The notes under the pieces are model-generated. The model worked only from the letters and a program-made list of their open reading frames with translations, made no database searches and was not told the origin of the DNA. The translations under genes and the position numbers were made by a program. From NCBI GenBank assembly GCA_018894105.1, contig CM032133.1, positions 15,204,501-15,268,500 on the forward strand: 64,000 nt of DNA, given 5' to 3'. The stretch comes from Jacaranda mimosifolia. Taxonomy: Eukaryota; Streptophyta; Magnoliopsida; Lamiales; Bignoniaceae. This document shows, piece by piece, positions 1 through 10,959 of the stretch; position 1 is the stretch's first letter; every line of letters starts with the position of its first letter.

Positions 1-245
1 AAATAACTATTTCCAACATTGGATCCAGATGTGCACTCTAAGCCTTCATTTGCTATTTATATTCTCTACCACTTTTCTTAAGCTCGATACTGACTTAAGC
101 ATCAGAATGTCTCAATCGAGGGTCACATCAACGAGCTCGATATGTGCCTTGTGTTACAGGTTCAACCCCAATCTAATTGAACTCCTTCTTTCAACCCAAA
201 CATTCTACCACTCCGAACACTCCTTCACCAAAATTTGAACTATCA
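1..245 (+). repeat. 3' part of the 5' LTR of element T
   Basis: The stretch around 80-125 (GATACTGACTTAAGCATCAG, then a short gap and a GGGTC) corresponds to 10045-10075 in the 3' LTR (ATACTGATTTAAGTATTGGA, then GGGTC). The LTR is taken to end at ACTATCA just before the leader motif at 246; this boundary is approximate because the terminus is diverged. Most of the LTR lies left of the window. Confidence 0.6.
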
Positions 246-263
246 TTTGACGTCATCTATGAG
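246..263 (+). other. Primer-site/leader motif of element T
   Basis: TTTGACGTCATCTATGAG is a diverged form of the TTGGCGCCGTCTGTGGG leader that directly follows the 5' LTR in many plant Ty3/gypsy elements of the Tat group. Its position between the LTR match and the gag start at 288 supports the call. Confidence 0.6.
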
Positions 264-287
264 AACACCAAAACTTGGAACTAAAAA

Positions 288-1830
288 ATGGTTAATATGA
301 AGTGCGCTTAATCTGAGAGCTAAATTAAGTGAGGCATGCTAGAGAAAAATCTATCTCCAAGCTTACCACTATATCATCAACAAGATATTTCAGGATTAAT
401 CACCCAATCACAGTAGGTTGTTACAAATTAACTTCAACAAATCATTAAGTAGCAAATTGAGAAAGCCTTTCAAAAACAAAGGCTTCAACAACTAGTCATG
501 GTGATAAAAACCACACATGAGCTCAGACCAGTTCTTGAAAGATCGCCAAGGAAAGAGAGAGAAAACTAAGACAACATAGCTCGCTAGTCTCCTATCATAC
601 ACAATGATCAACATGATTGGCACTATCCAGTGAAAGAATAAGTTGTTGATTCAGTTGAAGAAGACCTTCGCCCTCATTGAACCCTAATGTACGAGATGGT
701 CGATGTCCTAGGATGCACATTACTCACGTCGCATAACTTAAGTGAAATGAATTGGTGGGGTCTCTTAATAGGTTTTATAGCTCAACCGCGGATTGTTGGA
801 TTTATCTCGAAGACAATCAAACATGTCTCTTGTCCAAACGACCTTGCCCACCATCGATGTTACGAGAGAGAATGCTTCTTATCTCAGCGACCTTGCCTAC
901 TGTCGATGTTGGGAGAGAGAATTCCCTTTTAATTAAAAGATCCTCAATGAGAGAGTCTTGATTGATGCTAAAGTCTCAACTAGACTTCCTATATATAATG
1001 GCTCCACCAATCTACACAAACTTTGCTACAGCTCCACTGATCCCCATGACCATTTATTCTAGTTCGAAGATATAGTATAGCCCCATAGCCATAACAATGA
1101 TATATATGTGAAGATGCTCATTACCACATTCTAAGACATCTCACTTGATTGGTTAGTTAGCTTGTACTTCACTCCATCAAATCTTGCGATAATTTATGTG
1201 ATAAATTTCTATATCCATTTGCAAGCAAGAAGAAAAGCAAGCTCCATTATACACACCTTCACTCAGTAAAGCAAAATGAGGGTGAATCCTTGAGAGATGT
1301 TTTCATAAAGTTCAACAATGGGATTTTGAAGATTGATAATCCCAAGTTCTATTTCCTCATTGACATTTTTTTCCTTGGTTTACATCATAAAAAATATACC
1401 GTTGGACCCATTTATAAGTGGCTCAAACAATGAAAACACTTCTCAACCTCATGGACTAGTACATGGCATAAGAAGACATGAACATGTTGAAATATGGACA
1501 ATTGAACCTAGAGAAAAAGAAAACAAAAAGAAAAAGGATGCTAAGGAAGAAAGGTCGAACATGGATGGCCATCAATTTCTGATTAGATGTACGCTCTATA
1601 TAGGTTGTCAACATATCAATGAAGGAGATTCTTATGGCTATCCAATACCTGATAGGTCCGAGATGAAAACCTTGAAGAGATTTTACCTATTCCACAAGCA
1701 AAAAAGCTATGATAATAAAGACTACTTTCACCTAAATGGCGAAATTAAGTGGCTAATACAGTAAGGATTTCTAAAGTAGTTCATTGCTAATAAAATAAAT
1801 TCTAGAGAAGTAGAAGACCAAACTCAAAGG
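288..1830 (+). pseudogene. gag of element T (Ty3/gypsy, broken)
   Basis: Structural protein gene of the retrotransposon, now full of stops and frameshifts. The ATG at 288 begins MVN, as does the gag of element F. At about 985-1075 lies the motif YNGST followed by DPHDHLF, typical of Tat gag entry into the Retrotrans_gag domain. About 1270-1420 encodes SLRD, KFN, ILKIDNP and FLID, nearly the same words as the F gag at 53143-53421 on the other strand. A lysine-rich run follows at 1500-1560. At 1640-1800 the remnant HKQKSYDNKDYFHLNGEI then GFLK and FIANK matches the C-terminal His/Cys region of Tat gag proteins, with cysteines lost. The longest open piece (1333-1764) is 143 codons and crosses this region. 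Confidence 0.65.
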
Positions 1831-1904
1831 AGAGAAACGTCGAGAACTCCATCGCAGTAGGTCAACCCTCAATCTTACTTGAAAGAAGAGCATCAACTCT
1901 TGAG

Positions 1905-2135
1905 AAGTGTTATTGGTACAATTGCAGGTAAGCCAGTCAGGCAAGACTCAAGGTCTTTCAAAAAGAAAATTGAGTGTACTTTGTAGGGCTTCCAACCATC
2001 CAGTTGATATTTCATGTCTTAATGATTGCAGAGGCCATTACCTTTGAAGATGATGATTCTGCCTACACTCAATGTCGAACGTTGAGAACTAGCCTAATCA
2101 CCCCATTGTAATCATTGTTGAATTGCTAGTGGAAA
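1905..2135 (+). pseudogene. Protease-region trace after gag in element T
   Basis: Directly after gag, the sequence encodes IGTIAG, where Tat elements usually have IxTIxGG. At 2036-2080 follows AITFEDDD with a stop-interrupted continuation, resembling the ITF(T/E)DxD segment upstream of the Tat aspartic protease. The catalytic DTG/DGG itself is not visible. The call is from motif resemblance only and covers what may be the last surviving pol-side sequence of this element. Confidence 0.4.
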
Positions 2136-3779
2136 AGATTAGCTTTTGTTCATGGGGCCCGTCCCCCTCATGGTGTTGTGGCATTTATATACCAATTCTT
2201 TGTTAAGTATGTCATCAAACTAAGCTTTAGAAAATCCCATAAAATCTCAAAAGTCACAAAATAAGTGTATGGTTAATGAGTTGTCTTTTTCATATGAGTT
2301 GAAGTCTGAAGAAAAAGGTCTTTCTGATAAAGAGCTTGAAGGTACTCTTATAATTGACAGCAGTTTCACTAGGGCGATGGATGTTAAATGTTTACTTGAG
2401 CCAAATAAACTGGACATTTTGAGGCACCGGATATATATATTTCTAACAAGTTCGAGTTCGCACTTCCTTTATCTAGAGGCAATGTGGTGTCATATCTCAG
2501 ATGATACTTCACATTTTTCAATAGTTATTTCACTTGAGGGTTTTTGCTACCTCTGGATTCTCTTTTGTAGGACATAGTGAAGGGTTATAAAGTGTGCTTA
2601 AGTTAGTTTATACCTAAGTTTCCCATATTCTTTGTTAGATTCCAATAATATTTGACTAAATTGACCTTGTCGATCTTCTTAGATAGTTATCATACTTTAT
2701 TTGGGATACATGTGGTACCAAATGAGCTAGTTTTTCATTCCTTCCCCAAACCGAATATCAATTTTTTATATGGGTTGCCCTAACTGAGAGGTCCTTAGAA
2801 AGATACGTAGCTTTGTATTTGGGATGGAGGTTGGGACGTCCCACAGAAATGAAGTAGTTTTCCCTCTTTGGTTTATCCATGTTACATTCATCCCAATCTT
2901 CATAGAAGTTTTGTGGAGGTAGAGTTATTTAGCTCTTCTTTCGATGTCACTTACATATTTCCTCTACTTTTGATTCATGGTTCATTCATATATGCATACT
3001 TATACTTGTTTGCATTTTTATCAATCATTCACATTTGACTCTTTGGCAGGGAATAAAGTTCATTTCACTAGGATCTGCAGTTGAAGGGTTAAGGAGAAGT
3101 GCTTAAGAGGCATGTCGCAGAGCAGTGTCGTAAGGAGACATACTAGGTGGATGTTGTTCTCAATAGGCTTAGAGTGAGGTATGTGCCTCATCAATTATTG
3201 TAGTTCATCTACCGGCTATTATTGATAAGTGTGATATGTTGTCTTTCGAACTTGTTGGAAAGAATATGCGTAGATCTACTACTTATCTTCAAACCACTAG
3301 TCCTTTCCATGTCAGTGAGGGTAAGGGGTTTTTCCATTATGGCTTGTGCTGAAGTTGTGGCATAGATTCTCATTAGGATGTGGATAAGAATGGCTGCTCA
3401 AATCATATGGCACATAGTTTTCAAAACTCTGATCAGCATCAGGTCAAAAGTTCGGCCTTGTTCATGGCAAATAATCTCCTATTGCTCCACCATTGGTGAG
3501 TCAACATTAAGCAAAAAATAACCTCTTGTATACATTTTATGCCTCCACGAATCCTACTAATGTTCCATATTATAAGTAGATGCATTTCGACTCCTAATTC
3601 CCCACTATAATTTGCAGACAATATGGAACTTATTGGCAAAATTTACTTACAAGCAACATTTTCCAATGAGTGGGGGGCGGGGGAAGTAGCCACAAGAGAT
3701 GAAGATAAGGAAATCAAAGTACGCATAAGATATGAAGACAATGAGCAGGAAATAGAAAAAAGGCATATTAATTATAAAA
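2136..3779. other. Interior of element T with no assignable gene
   Basis: RT, RNase H or integrase would be expected here, but no such motifs could be read in any frame. A 102-codon open stretch at 2269-2577 (+) has no recognisable domain. A TTTGGCAG at 3043-3050 looks like a splice acceptor, but no exon could be built around it. A G-run (GTGGGGGGCGGGGGAAG) near 3670 resembles a polypurine tract without an LTR behind it. The block may be remains of another extra ORF or unrelated inserted DNA. Confidence 0.4.
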
Positions 3780-5121
3780 AAATTTAGATACAAAGGCCCT
3801 AGCATCTATTACAAGTCAATGAGCTTATAGGATCTATGCCCTATTTTTTTAGCATTCAGATCAGTTGGAGGTTTAAGGTCCTGGTCTATTTTAAGTTAGA
3901 GGGCTCATCACTCTTTCTTTGGGCTTTTTAGTTGTCTATTGTATGATGAGTCCATCTACCACATTGAGTGTGCAGGCATACTCCCGAGCTCGATTGCCTC
4001 TTTCTCTTTGCCTTTAGAGTTAGAAAATGTCTTAAAATCATCACCAAGTGCTAAATCTAGCTTTACCTTATCAAATTTAACCCTAAATGTATGCATCTTG
4101 CCAAGCACCTTATGGAAATCTTTTTTCAAATCCTCCACTCCTAGTTGAAAGTAAGCCTCATCAAAGGTGCGTAGTCTACAGTAGGAAATAACGATGGACT
4201 TCTGCTCCTTTTGAAGCTTGAAGTTAAAAGTGGTTGTGCCTCCTTGAATGTGGACGCCTCTCCCTATTTCAAAACCTTTGCCTTGGCTACTTGGACCTCA
4301 TTTTGGAGCCTCAAGACATCCTTATGCAATTTCCTAACCTCAATAGTCATGTGAATTTTCTCCTCAATAGTTTCATAGTGAACCTCTGAGGTCAGCCAAA
4401 TCGAGAGCTCGACCATCAGCTTATCAACCCTTGTTTGTAGTGACTTTACCATGACAGTCTTTTCACAAAAGGATCAACAAATTAACCCCTAAGATCGTTG
4501 CAAAGCTCTGCCTGCATCTACTTATCATGCATCACCACCACGTAGTAGGTGCATGGCTTAAGCCAATTGGGCAGTCTACAAAATTAAAAAAAGTGAAGTT
4601 AGAATAAGAGTTTGCTATAGTAACGAGATGAGTCATAAGAGAAATACCATATTGTAATAATATATGAATATTTATATCTTGCTCTGAGATTTTCATCATC
4701 TTATAATATCCTGGGGAAGAGTTAGGTGTTGAAAATCTCTCAACACACTGGATCCTCAAAGTCCCCGTTGAGCATGTTGTATTTGTAGGGGATGTTATGA
4801 AAGTATGGCTGGGGAAATTGAAGCATGTCTAAGTGCGATTGAGGAGATATTGCACTTACGCACTCAGATAATTTTTCGACAGGTGGTTGAGAGCACCCCA
4901 AACACCAGAACTGTAAGATTTTCTGGGAGTAGGAAATAGGGATTGACGTCCACATGCCCTTTCACCTTTGATTTTGATAAAGCCTTTGGCACCTTTCTAG
5001 AGACTATGAGTAGCAGATGGGAGAGAGTGGTTGTGGCATGAGAGCTCGAACCTTTGCTCAAGGTTGATTGTCGACTAGAAGACCTAGCAAGAGTCTTAGG
5101 GAGCCTTTTGTCTCTGTTCAT
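3780..5121 (-). pseudogene. Antisense extra ORF of element T, C-terminal part (coiled-coil-like)
   Basis: The - strand holds a chain of open stretches: 5121-4864 (Ser/Arg/Lys-rich, starting MNRDKRLPKTLARSSSRQ), 4955-4740, 4452-4264 and 4138-3956. The 4452-4264 piece is rich in Leu/Lys/Glu heptads (KLHKDVLRLQNEVQVAK) and reads as coiled coil, as does 4138-3956. Element F has the same arrangement on the strand opposite its gag: a conserved N-terminal domain, then a charged linker, then a coiled coil next to gag. Extra ORFs antisense to gag-pol are known for Tat/Ogre elements; their function is not established. Exon joins were not determined. Confidence 0.45.
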
Positions 5122-6567
5122 TATGATGAATGATTGATCTACAACAAAGCAAACCCATCATCAATAACGACAACAAAAAGGAAGCAACAACTACAAATAG
5201 AACATGGCTGGCAAAGCAACTTTATGGTAACAAAAGAACGAGATGAGGGACCACCCAACTGCACGTCTGGGCTGGGCTTAATAAGTGAGGAGGACATCCC
5301 CGCTACAACAAGCACTTTTTAAAAAATCATGGGGCCTATAGTTCCTGTCTAATAGCCCCCCCCCCCCCCACAAAAAAAAGTTCACCCCCTAACTAGGATG
5401 CCCACAACTGGTTAAGGTTACATTAGTTGACCTTTATTGTTTCCTCAAATCAAATTATCCACTTAAAGGGGGTCGAATAAATACGAATCTCCTCTTTCAA
5501 TCTTTTCCATAAGTAGAAAGAAGGGGCTGAATTATCTTCCTCATAGGTCTGGCCATGAGGTAATAGAAATCGGTATAAAGGAACACCCCAACTTGCGGGA
5601 GGTCGGACAATAGTTCACAAAAATTCGCAAAGAAAGGAGGATGCTAAAAAGGTTTCATTATAACAAGTGTGAATTACAAATAGAAAAATTACCAAGAACC
5701 CCAACTTTTGAAACCTAAATGTAACGCAGATGGAAAGTGCGAAAAGATAAAAATACCCTACTGTTAAAAATTATGGAAAAAAATATTTGCAGTATTCTCG
5801 GACCTATTTGTAATATTTTTGAATTTGTGAGGATTTATTTAATATATTTTTATCACCTTAAATTTTTTGCAAATATAAATGTATAATCTTAGATAATATT
5901 ATTTAATTAGTTTTGAATAATATATTTAAAAATGATAAAATAATAACATATCTAAAATTAAGAAAATAAAGATCTAATCTATTATCTTGTACTATATAGT
6001 TTTAATAATTTTAAGGGTGAATTACTTTATTGATTTAACTAAATTTAAATTTAATTAAAATTATTTAGTAATTAAGAAATAAAATAAGTAAAATAAAAAA
6101 TAAAAATCTAAATATGTTATTTTATATAATATATTTTTAATAATTTCAAATAACATAGTCAATAATTAAATAGTAAACATATTTGAATAATTAATTAAAT
6201 TTGGATAAATTTATTAATTAATTAAAAAAATGTATAAAAAAACTTTAGAAATAAAAATAAAAATCTATCATCACAACAATATAATTTTAAATTTCATATT
6301 CAATAATATTAAAGTTACAAGTACCTCTAAATTAATTTAATTATATTATTTTATAATTAAGAACTAAATAAACAGCCTGGCCTTCACTCCCACAGCCTTC
6401 CGCCAAACGTAGCCACGTAATCTGGTGGCCGGTCTAGATTTGTCGGCCAAATCTAGCCAAGGCTAGGCAGGGCAATGTGGTAGAAATGGGGTAGGTGTGT
6501 GTATATATATATATATATATTATATTTATAAATTTTAAATATCTTACAATGTATTCATGTATATATA
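5122..6567. other. AT-rich interior of element T, no gene
   Basis: The stretch holds a poly-C run near 5349-5362, then about 600 bp (5760-6370) of very AT-rich sequence without coding potential, then a short GC-richer patch (6375-6480) and a (TA)n run near 6503-6520. None of it could be assigned. The AT-rich block resembles 54541-55215 in composition, but no clear alignment was seen. Confidence 0.5.
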
Positions 6568-6867
6568 GGCAAAAATACGCTAACGACTATAAACGACAAA
6601 CTATTATATTTTAGTCCTCATAAAATAAAATTATTACAAATAAATCCTTAATAAGTTTAAATATCTTATAATATAGCCCTTGAAGGGTATTTTCAGAATT
6701 TCACCAAAAAATTTTAACGGTGCATCGTCGAAACCGTAATAGCGAGTAACGACTAAACTATATTATTGGACAGTATTAAAAGTCAGGGGATTATATGTAA
6801 TTTCCAAAACAATGAGGTTTTTTTTCATAATTAGACCACACCTCAGGGGTAGTTTTTATAATTTACC
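6568..6867. mobile_element. Possible small inverted-repeat element (MITE-like)
   Basis: The right end (CCCTGAGGTG read on the reverse strand, with GGGTAAATTATAAAAACTAC at the tip) looks like the terminal repeat of Mutator-derived MITEs that begin GGGTAAATTA. The left end at 6568 (GGCAAAAATACGCTAACGAC) matches only about half of those positions, and no matching target duplication was found. The interior has phrases such as 'tcaggggattatatgtaatttcc' typical of such elements. Confidence 0.25.
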
Positions 6868-6889
6868 CTTATAACAATAAAATAATATA

Positions 6890-7117
6890 TTAAAGAATAC
6901 GAATTGGGCAACAATTGAATGAGAAAACATCTAACCCCTTAAAATCTTTCTCACTTAACCCAAATTCCACAAGCATGAACATGATGTGAATGATCAAGCA
7001 GCGGGAATGTGGCCTATCCATCCTGTCTCTAGGGCTCGATGCGATAAATTCAATCTTGAGGGGAATATAGAAGGCTTCTGTAATGACGGGTAGTTCATCC
7101 ATTATCACGTCACACAA
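6890..7117 (-). pseudogene. Antisense extra ORF of element T, PF04195-like domain piece
   Basis: A 75-codon open stretch contains FYIPLKIEFIASSPRDRMDR followed by PHSRCLIIHIMFMLVEFGL. This parallels the F antisense ORF at 51206-51487 (YHVPTEFALVSRGLSDRMHR, then PLEGYIAVFEDVLKYGLIF). Both resemble the plant family filed as 'putative gypsy type transposon' (PF04195) with its Y-x-(V/I)-P start and (D/E)-x-G-L-x-F end. It lies nearer the 3' LTR than the coiled-coil piece, the order expected for an antisense ORF. Similarity was judged by eye. Confidence 0.4.
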
Positions 7118-7454
7118 AGTCTAAGAATAATAATCAATAGTATATAAACGACATCTAGAACTCAAAGGCTTGGCTCCCGTGCCCAAATACACTTGACGGC
7201 CGTTTGCCCAGAATCAGTAGCATTGCTAACTAAAGCTCTGTTAGGATAAGCTAACCTTGCCCCATCATGCCACTGACTAATATATCCCTATTAGGTTCTG
7301 AACTCATTGCAGAAAGAAAAACAAAAATCAGGTGCACCTAAGCACCCCATCAATCAACACCTACAAAGGATAATAAAAAATGGAACTAGGAGAGAAAAGC
7401 TATGAAGGAAATGGAAATAAAAGGAGCCCAAAAACTCACTGTATAATAAGAAGA

Positions 7455-9066
7455 GGGCTAAATGCAGCTTACCCCCTTGCAAAAATTGAAATTGCTACAA
7501 AATCTCTTGTGAAAAAAATAGAGTCTGATCAATATCATGTGTTCCTTTGAAATTACCTCACTCGCCCCATGTCCATTTTTTGGTTAAAAATAAATAAAGT
7601 ACCCAAAATGCTATTATGTGTGCTGAGGAAGATTTTTGCTAATGTTACAATTTTCCCCCCATCACTTCTTTTTACCTTTGGCATATTAAAAGACTAAAAA
7701 TACACAAAATCATAAAAGTCATCCCAAAACCCTCAATGCTTTGGGGAAAATAATTACAACAAATTCAAGGATGTCCTCAAGGCCATACCACTCACATCCA
7801 CTTCGTCCTGGGCCTGACCACTTTTCTTGTGATGAGCTCTTACACCTTTCTACTCCTAAGGTGCTGGCTGGCTTCTAAGTGGTTGATAGAGAAAATATTG
7901 GAGTTCAAGACTTTTAGGAAGCTACGCCACCTCGATGCCACTAGGAGCCAACTGACAGATCCATGATTGTGTGCATGGATGGCATCTGAGATGGTCTTTA
8001 GTATGCAAAAACATAAGATTTCTAGATAGTGGAAAATCAAACATAAACTGGCAATGGAGGGCCAAAGAAGCATTTGTTACGGATGTAAGAACTAATATCA
8101 AAACTCTACACTTTCCCACCAGTTGGAATATATCCATACCCCATACAATCTATTATAGCTAACATTCAAATACTGCAAGTTGAGCCAGTGATTTGGGGGG
8201 TTGATGGTGGAGCAAGTGGAGACTTCTAATGAGGGGCAACAACATCGACCCCGGGAAAAGCTTTCCCCCGTGTTGATAGAGTTTGCAGGCCATGGATTAA
8301 TATTATTAATTAGAGTAGCTTGTTTTTGTATAACATGTTAGCTTAGGGGTTTAATCACTTACTAATTATAGAAAGATTAATTAATTACAAGTTAATTAAA
8401 GCCATCAATTAACTCTAACAAGCCCTCAGCTGAATTAACGCCACTGAACCATTTATATATGTATATATTGTACATTTTTCTTCTCAATACATAATGCAAC
8501 ATTCACATTGAGATTGTGTTGCTTTCATTTCCAAATCTCCAGCTCCATTCTCCATAATGTTCAAGTTTCTTTTTAAATATAATTATCAGTTCTAATAATT
8601 AAGGTTAAAGCAAAAAATAATCCTAGCACAATTGAGAGGAAATCCATGGCATGGAGATTGAAGAATCATTTGCTTTGTGTTTGTTTATATGTTGATCTAC
8701 AGTGTTCATGGCTCACGAGAGAGAGAGAGGGAGAGAGGGAAAACCAAGAAAGAAAATAGTTTCAGAGAAAGAAGATACAAAGAAAATGAGAGAAAGGAGA
8801 GAGAGAGGTAAGTTTTGCAAATTAATATGGGGAAAAAAACTTTTTAAAAATTTTGTTTAAAAAAGGGCCTAATAAACTCCTAAAGGGCATTATGGACAAT
8901 TCATACATAAAATTACATTTTCTAGTTGCATATTAAGCGTGTGTTCCCCAATAGGCAGTTATATGACAATTTTGAAGAAACACAAGGTAGTAATTAGACT
9001 CCATTTTTTTCACAGGGGGTTTGTGGCAATTTTGAATTTCATAGGGGGGTAATCCGCATTTTCCCC
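7455..9066. mobile_element. Mutator-like non-autonomous DNA transposon with 10-bp target duplication
   Basis: The left end GGGCTAAATGCAGCTTACCC and the right end, read in reverse, GGGGAAAATGCGGATTACCC are inverted repeats. The match continues for roughly 110 bp per side, including GTGAAAAAAAT followed by (A/G)GAGTCT on both arms. The element is flanked by identical copies of AATAAGAAGA at 7445-7454 and 9067-9076; 9-10 bp duplications are characteristic of Mutator-like elements. No transposase is encoded; the 1.6 kb interior has only short chance ORFs and a GA-rich microsatellite near 8715-8805. It sits inside the antisense-ORF part of element T and is therefore younger than T. Confidence 0.8.
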
Positions 9067-9076
9067 AATAAGAAGA

Positions 9077-9317
9077 ACTTTAGTCTGGAAGAACTTTCCA
9101 AATAAACTACGAGGAAGTTGGAGCCAACCTCACAATGATATTCGAAGTTAAAAGGAGTTTTGGAAATATGGTGGATGTCAAAGTGAAAGGAAAGGTCCCT
9201 TTGGACTTTTTTATAAGGAAAATTATTCAAGACCCTTGGCGCCTCCATGAAGTAACCATCCCTTAGATACATACACCATTTAGACCATGCACCTCGAATC
9301 CTAAAGCGTAAAATCAC
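9077..9317 (-). pseudogene. Antisense ORF remnant next to the 3' LTR of element T
   Basis: The - strand is open for about 80 codons (GAWSKWCMYLRDGYF, then VLNNFPYKKVQRDL, then SSRLKFFLL) up to the Mutator-like insertion at 9066, which interrupts it. Its place just inside the 3' LTR and antisense to gag fits the start of the extra ORF seen in element F. No domain is recognised with confidence; the FFLL tail may correspond to the K-x-x-F-F-F-V motif that closes the PF04195 region in relatives, but that would need a different domain order. Confidence 0.3.
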
Positions 9318-9467
9318 CCGCTAATTGTTATGCCTTAAACATCCTTTGATGTTAAGGGTGGCGGTCAAGCCACAGTAACTAAACCTCAAGGTCGAATACT
9401 TAAGCATTTAAATAATGACTTATCAAGCCTAATTTTATCTTGCCCTCATAACCCCCTTCATTCGACT

Positions 9468-9488
9468 TGGAAGTGGGGGGAGGGTTCA
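9468..9488 (+). other. Polypurine tract of element T
   Basis: GGAAGTGGGGGGAGGG sits a few bases before the LTR start TGATATGG. Tat-group elements commonly have a GGAAGTGGGGGGA tract here. It primes plus-strand DNA synthesis in the family. Confidence 0.7.
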
Positions 9489-10211
9489 TGATATGGAAAA
9501 TAATTTGTCATTTTTGGGTTTTGAGTACATGATCAACTTAGAGGGCTCGAAAGGCCTTAGCATTTGATACGACCTCATCTCCTGACACTATGACATAATC
9601 CCTACTAAAGAGGAAAAGAGCTAATTATGGTTTCATTAACTATAATGTTGACCTCAAAGCAACCTCACAGCTAGAGGGCCAGCACCTGTGTACACTAATG
9701 GTATGGGCGGATACATCAGGCTGCTAGATTCTAATACATTCTCTCTATTCTATATTAATTGTAGGCTGCCAGCCTAGCCCTTCGTATTTAATATAAACGA
9801 CAACCTTTTCCTAGCAGAATGGTGAAGCTATTGTGTTATACTTAGCAGAAACAATCACTTGACTACCTACTCTAAGGGAAAAGCCCATCTTAGCCCTATG
9901 ATATGTGGGCCTGTAGTCCTTAATAAAGGCCCTACAGTAATTTTAACCCAACGAATACTATAAATACCCAACTTAACACTTATTTTCAGTATGTACTCTT
10001 ATACTTGAAACTCTCGACTACTTTGTATATTATCTCCCTCAAGCTTATACTGATTTAAGTATTGGAGGGTCTTAGCCAAGAGCTGTCTTAGTAAGTCTGA
10101 CATGCTCACTATGGTTGCAGGCTTAGCTTGCATGCTTTAAGTTAGTTTCAATGTCAATCTACCTTGAAGATTCATCTTGAAATAGCCTTCCTCACAATGC
10201 TTTCATCATGA
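9489..10211 (+). repeat. 3' LTR of element T
   Basis: The LTR starts TGATATGG right after the polypurine tract and ends about CATCATGA (a mutated CATCATCA, compare 49717 read in reverse). A TATA box TATAAATA lies at 9959-9966, followed by CCC exactly as in the F LTR (49970-49977, - strand). The length of 723 bp agrees with the 732-bp F LTR. The right flank is chromovirus LTR sequence, so T inserted into element G. Confidence 0.7.
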
Positions 10212-10849
10212 TCCCACTATACAAAAAATATACTTTGGCAAATAAAGTAAGTATATATATATATATAGAACGTCAATTTCAAATATGGATACCTAAAAGC
10301 ACAGGCCAAGGCAAACTAATTAAACAAGATGTTGAATAGCAAAAAGGTTTGATGAAGTTCGTGGAATAGAGTAGAAGACTAATACTTATGTATAACACAT
10401 CATAACCTGTCTCAACGTTGTCCCATACCAATAAAGAGGCTTTTCAAGTTTTAATACATCTCCCAGAAAATCACATATATCTAAAAATATAATAAAGAAA
10501 TCAATTCACACAACTACCTGTAGCGGAATGTTTCCCGATAAGTCTCAGACTTTAAAATTCAATAAGCGGGATTAGTTTTACAAAATTGACCATACAAGAA
10601 AATTCCTAATTTGAGTTTTATGCCATAATAACCATATGGGATGGAACAAACCTAGAATTATTTTCAGGCTAGTTAGTAAAATGGCTTCCATAACCAGTGT
10701 AGATCAATTATGGGCTTTTAGAGATGACATCCGCAATAAGTGTATCACGAGCTACTAGAAACAACCTCTATCACCAATATGGATAAATATGGGCCAGTCA
10801 ACATGATCACTTCTGTCACCAATATATAAATACAGGTAAGTTAGTACAT
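10212..10849 (-). repeat. Chromovirus-type LTR G, piece 1
   Basis: The section 10395-10470 (CTCAACGTTGTCCCATACCA, then an AGAGGCTTTTCAAG tract) corresponds to 58170-58215 in solo LTR H (CACCGTCCCATACCAGTGAT, then GAGACTTTACAAAA). It therefore represents the 3' portion of a - strand LTR of the same family as H. It ends in two units of a 43-bp minisatellite whose remaining units are at 46998, on the far side of element A. Confidence 0.55.
10763..10849 (+). repeat. 43-bp minisatellite, two left-hand units
   Basis: Units at 10763-10807 and 10808-10849 share the core CTATCACCAATAT then AAATA then GTCAACATGAT with the array at 46998-47469. The second unit breaks off at 10849, where unrelated sequence with a CHX fragment begins. 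Confidence 0.75.
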
Positions 10850-10855
10850 TTTGTA

Positions 10856-10959
10856 CTTCCTGTGTTGATAGTATAGATATGCTTGGTGATGGTGCTGACC
10901 TAGTACTTGCATATCTTCTGAGGCCACTAAGACAGCCATGTGTCATTGCTGAGACTGTT
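10856..10959 (+). pseudogene. Captured fragment of a CHX cation/H+ antiporter gene
   Basis: Two overlapping frames read LPVLIV-stop-ICLVMVLT (10856-10900) and, after a one-base shift, LVLAYLLRPLRQPCVIAETV (10900-10959). These match the first transmembrane region and the LLRPLRQPRVIAEIV signature of plant CHX (CPA2) monovalent cation/proton antiporters of endomembranes. The match stops at a consensus splice donor (GTGAGT at 10960), so the piece looks like the end of a coding exon with part of its intron. It carries a stop and a frameshift and is not functional. It lies immediately inside the break of the split minisatellite, far from any other CHX sequence, which suggests capture of genomic DNA rather than a retrocopy. 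Identification is from memory of the family motif. Confidence 0.65.

Larger units (their letters stand above)
1..10211 (+). mobile_element. Element T: decayed Tat/Ogre-type Ty3/gypsy retrotransposon (5' end off window)
   Basis: The + strand order is LTR end, primer-site leader, gag, a protease trace, a long stretch without recognisable pol, antisense ORF remnants, a polypurine tract and a 3' LTR of about 723 bp. The 3' LTR matches in length, start (TGATATGG) and TATA context the 732-bp LTR of element F at 49717-50448, so T and F are the same family on opposite strands. All frames are broken by stops and shifts. A Mutator-like element at 7455-9066 and AT-rich DNA interrupt the interior. RT, RNase H and integrase motifs were not found, so T could not have been autonomous in its present form. 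Tat assignment rests on the leader, gag and antisense-ORF resemblance, not on an RT tree. Confidence 0.7.

Noticed and set aside
2269..2577. 102-codon + strand ORF as a possible host gene
   Set aside because: It lies between gag and the antisense ORF of element T, has no recognisable motif and no splice context that could be followed.
3660..3690. G-rich run as a second polypurine tract with LTR
   Set aside because: No LTR start of the T/F family (TGATATGG) follows, and no matching repeat was found downstream.
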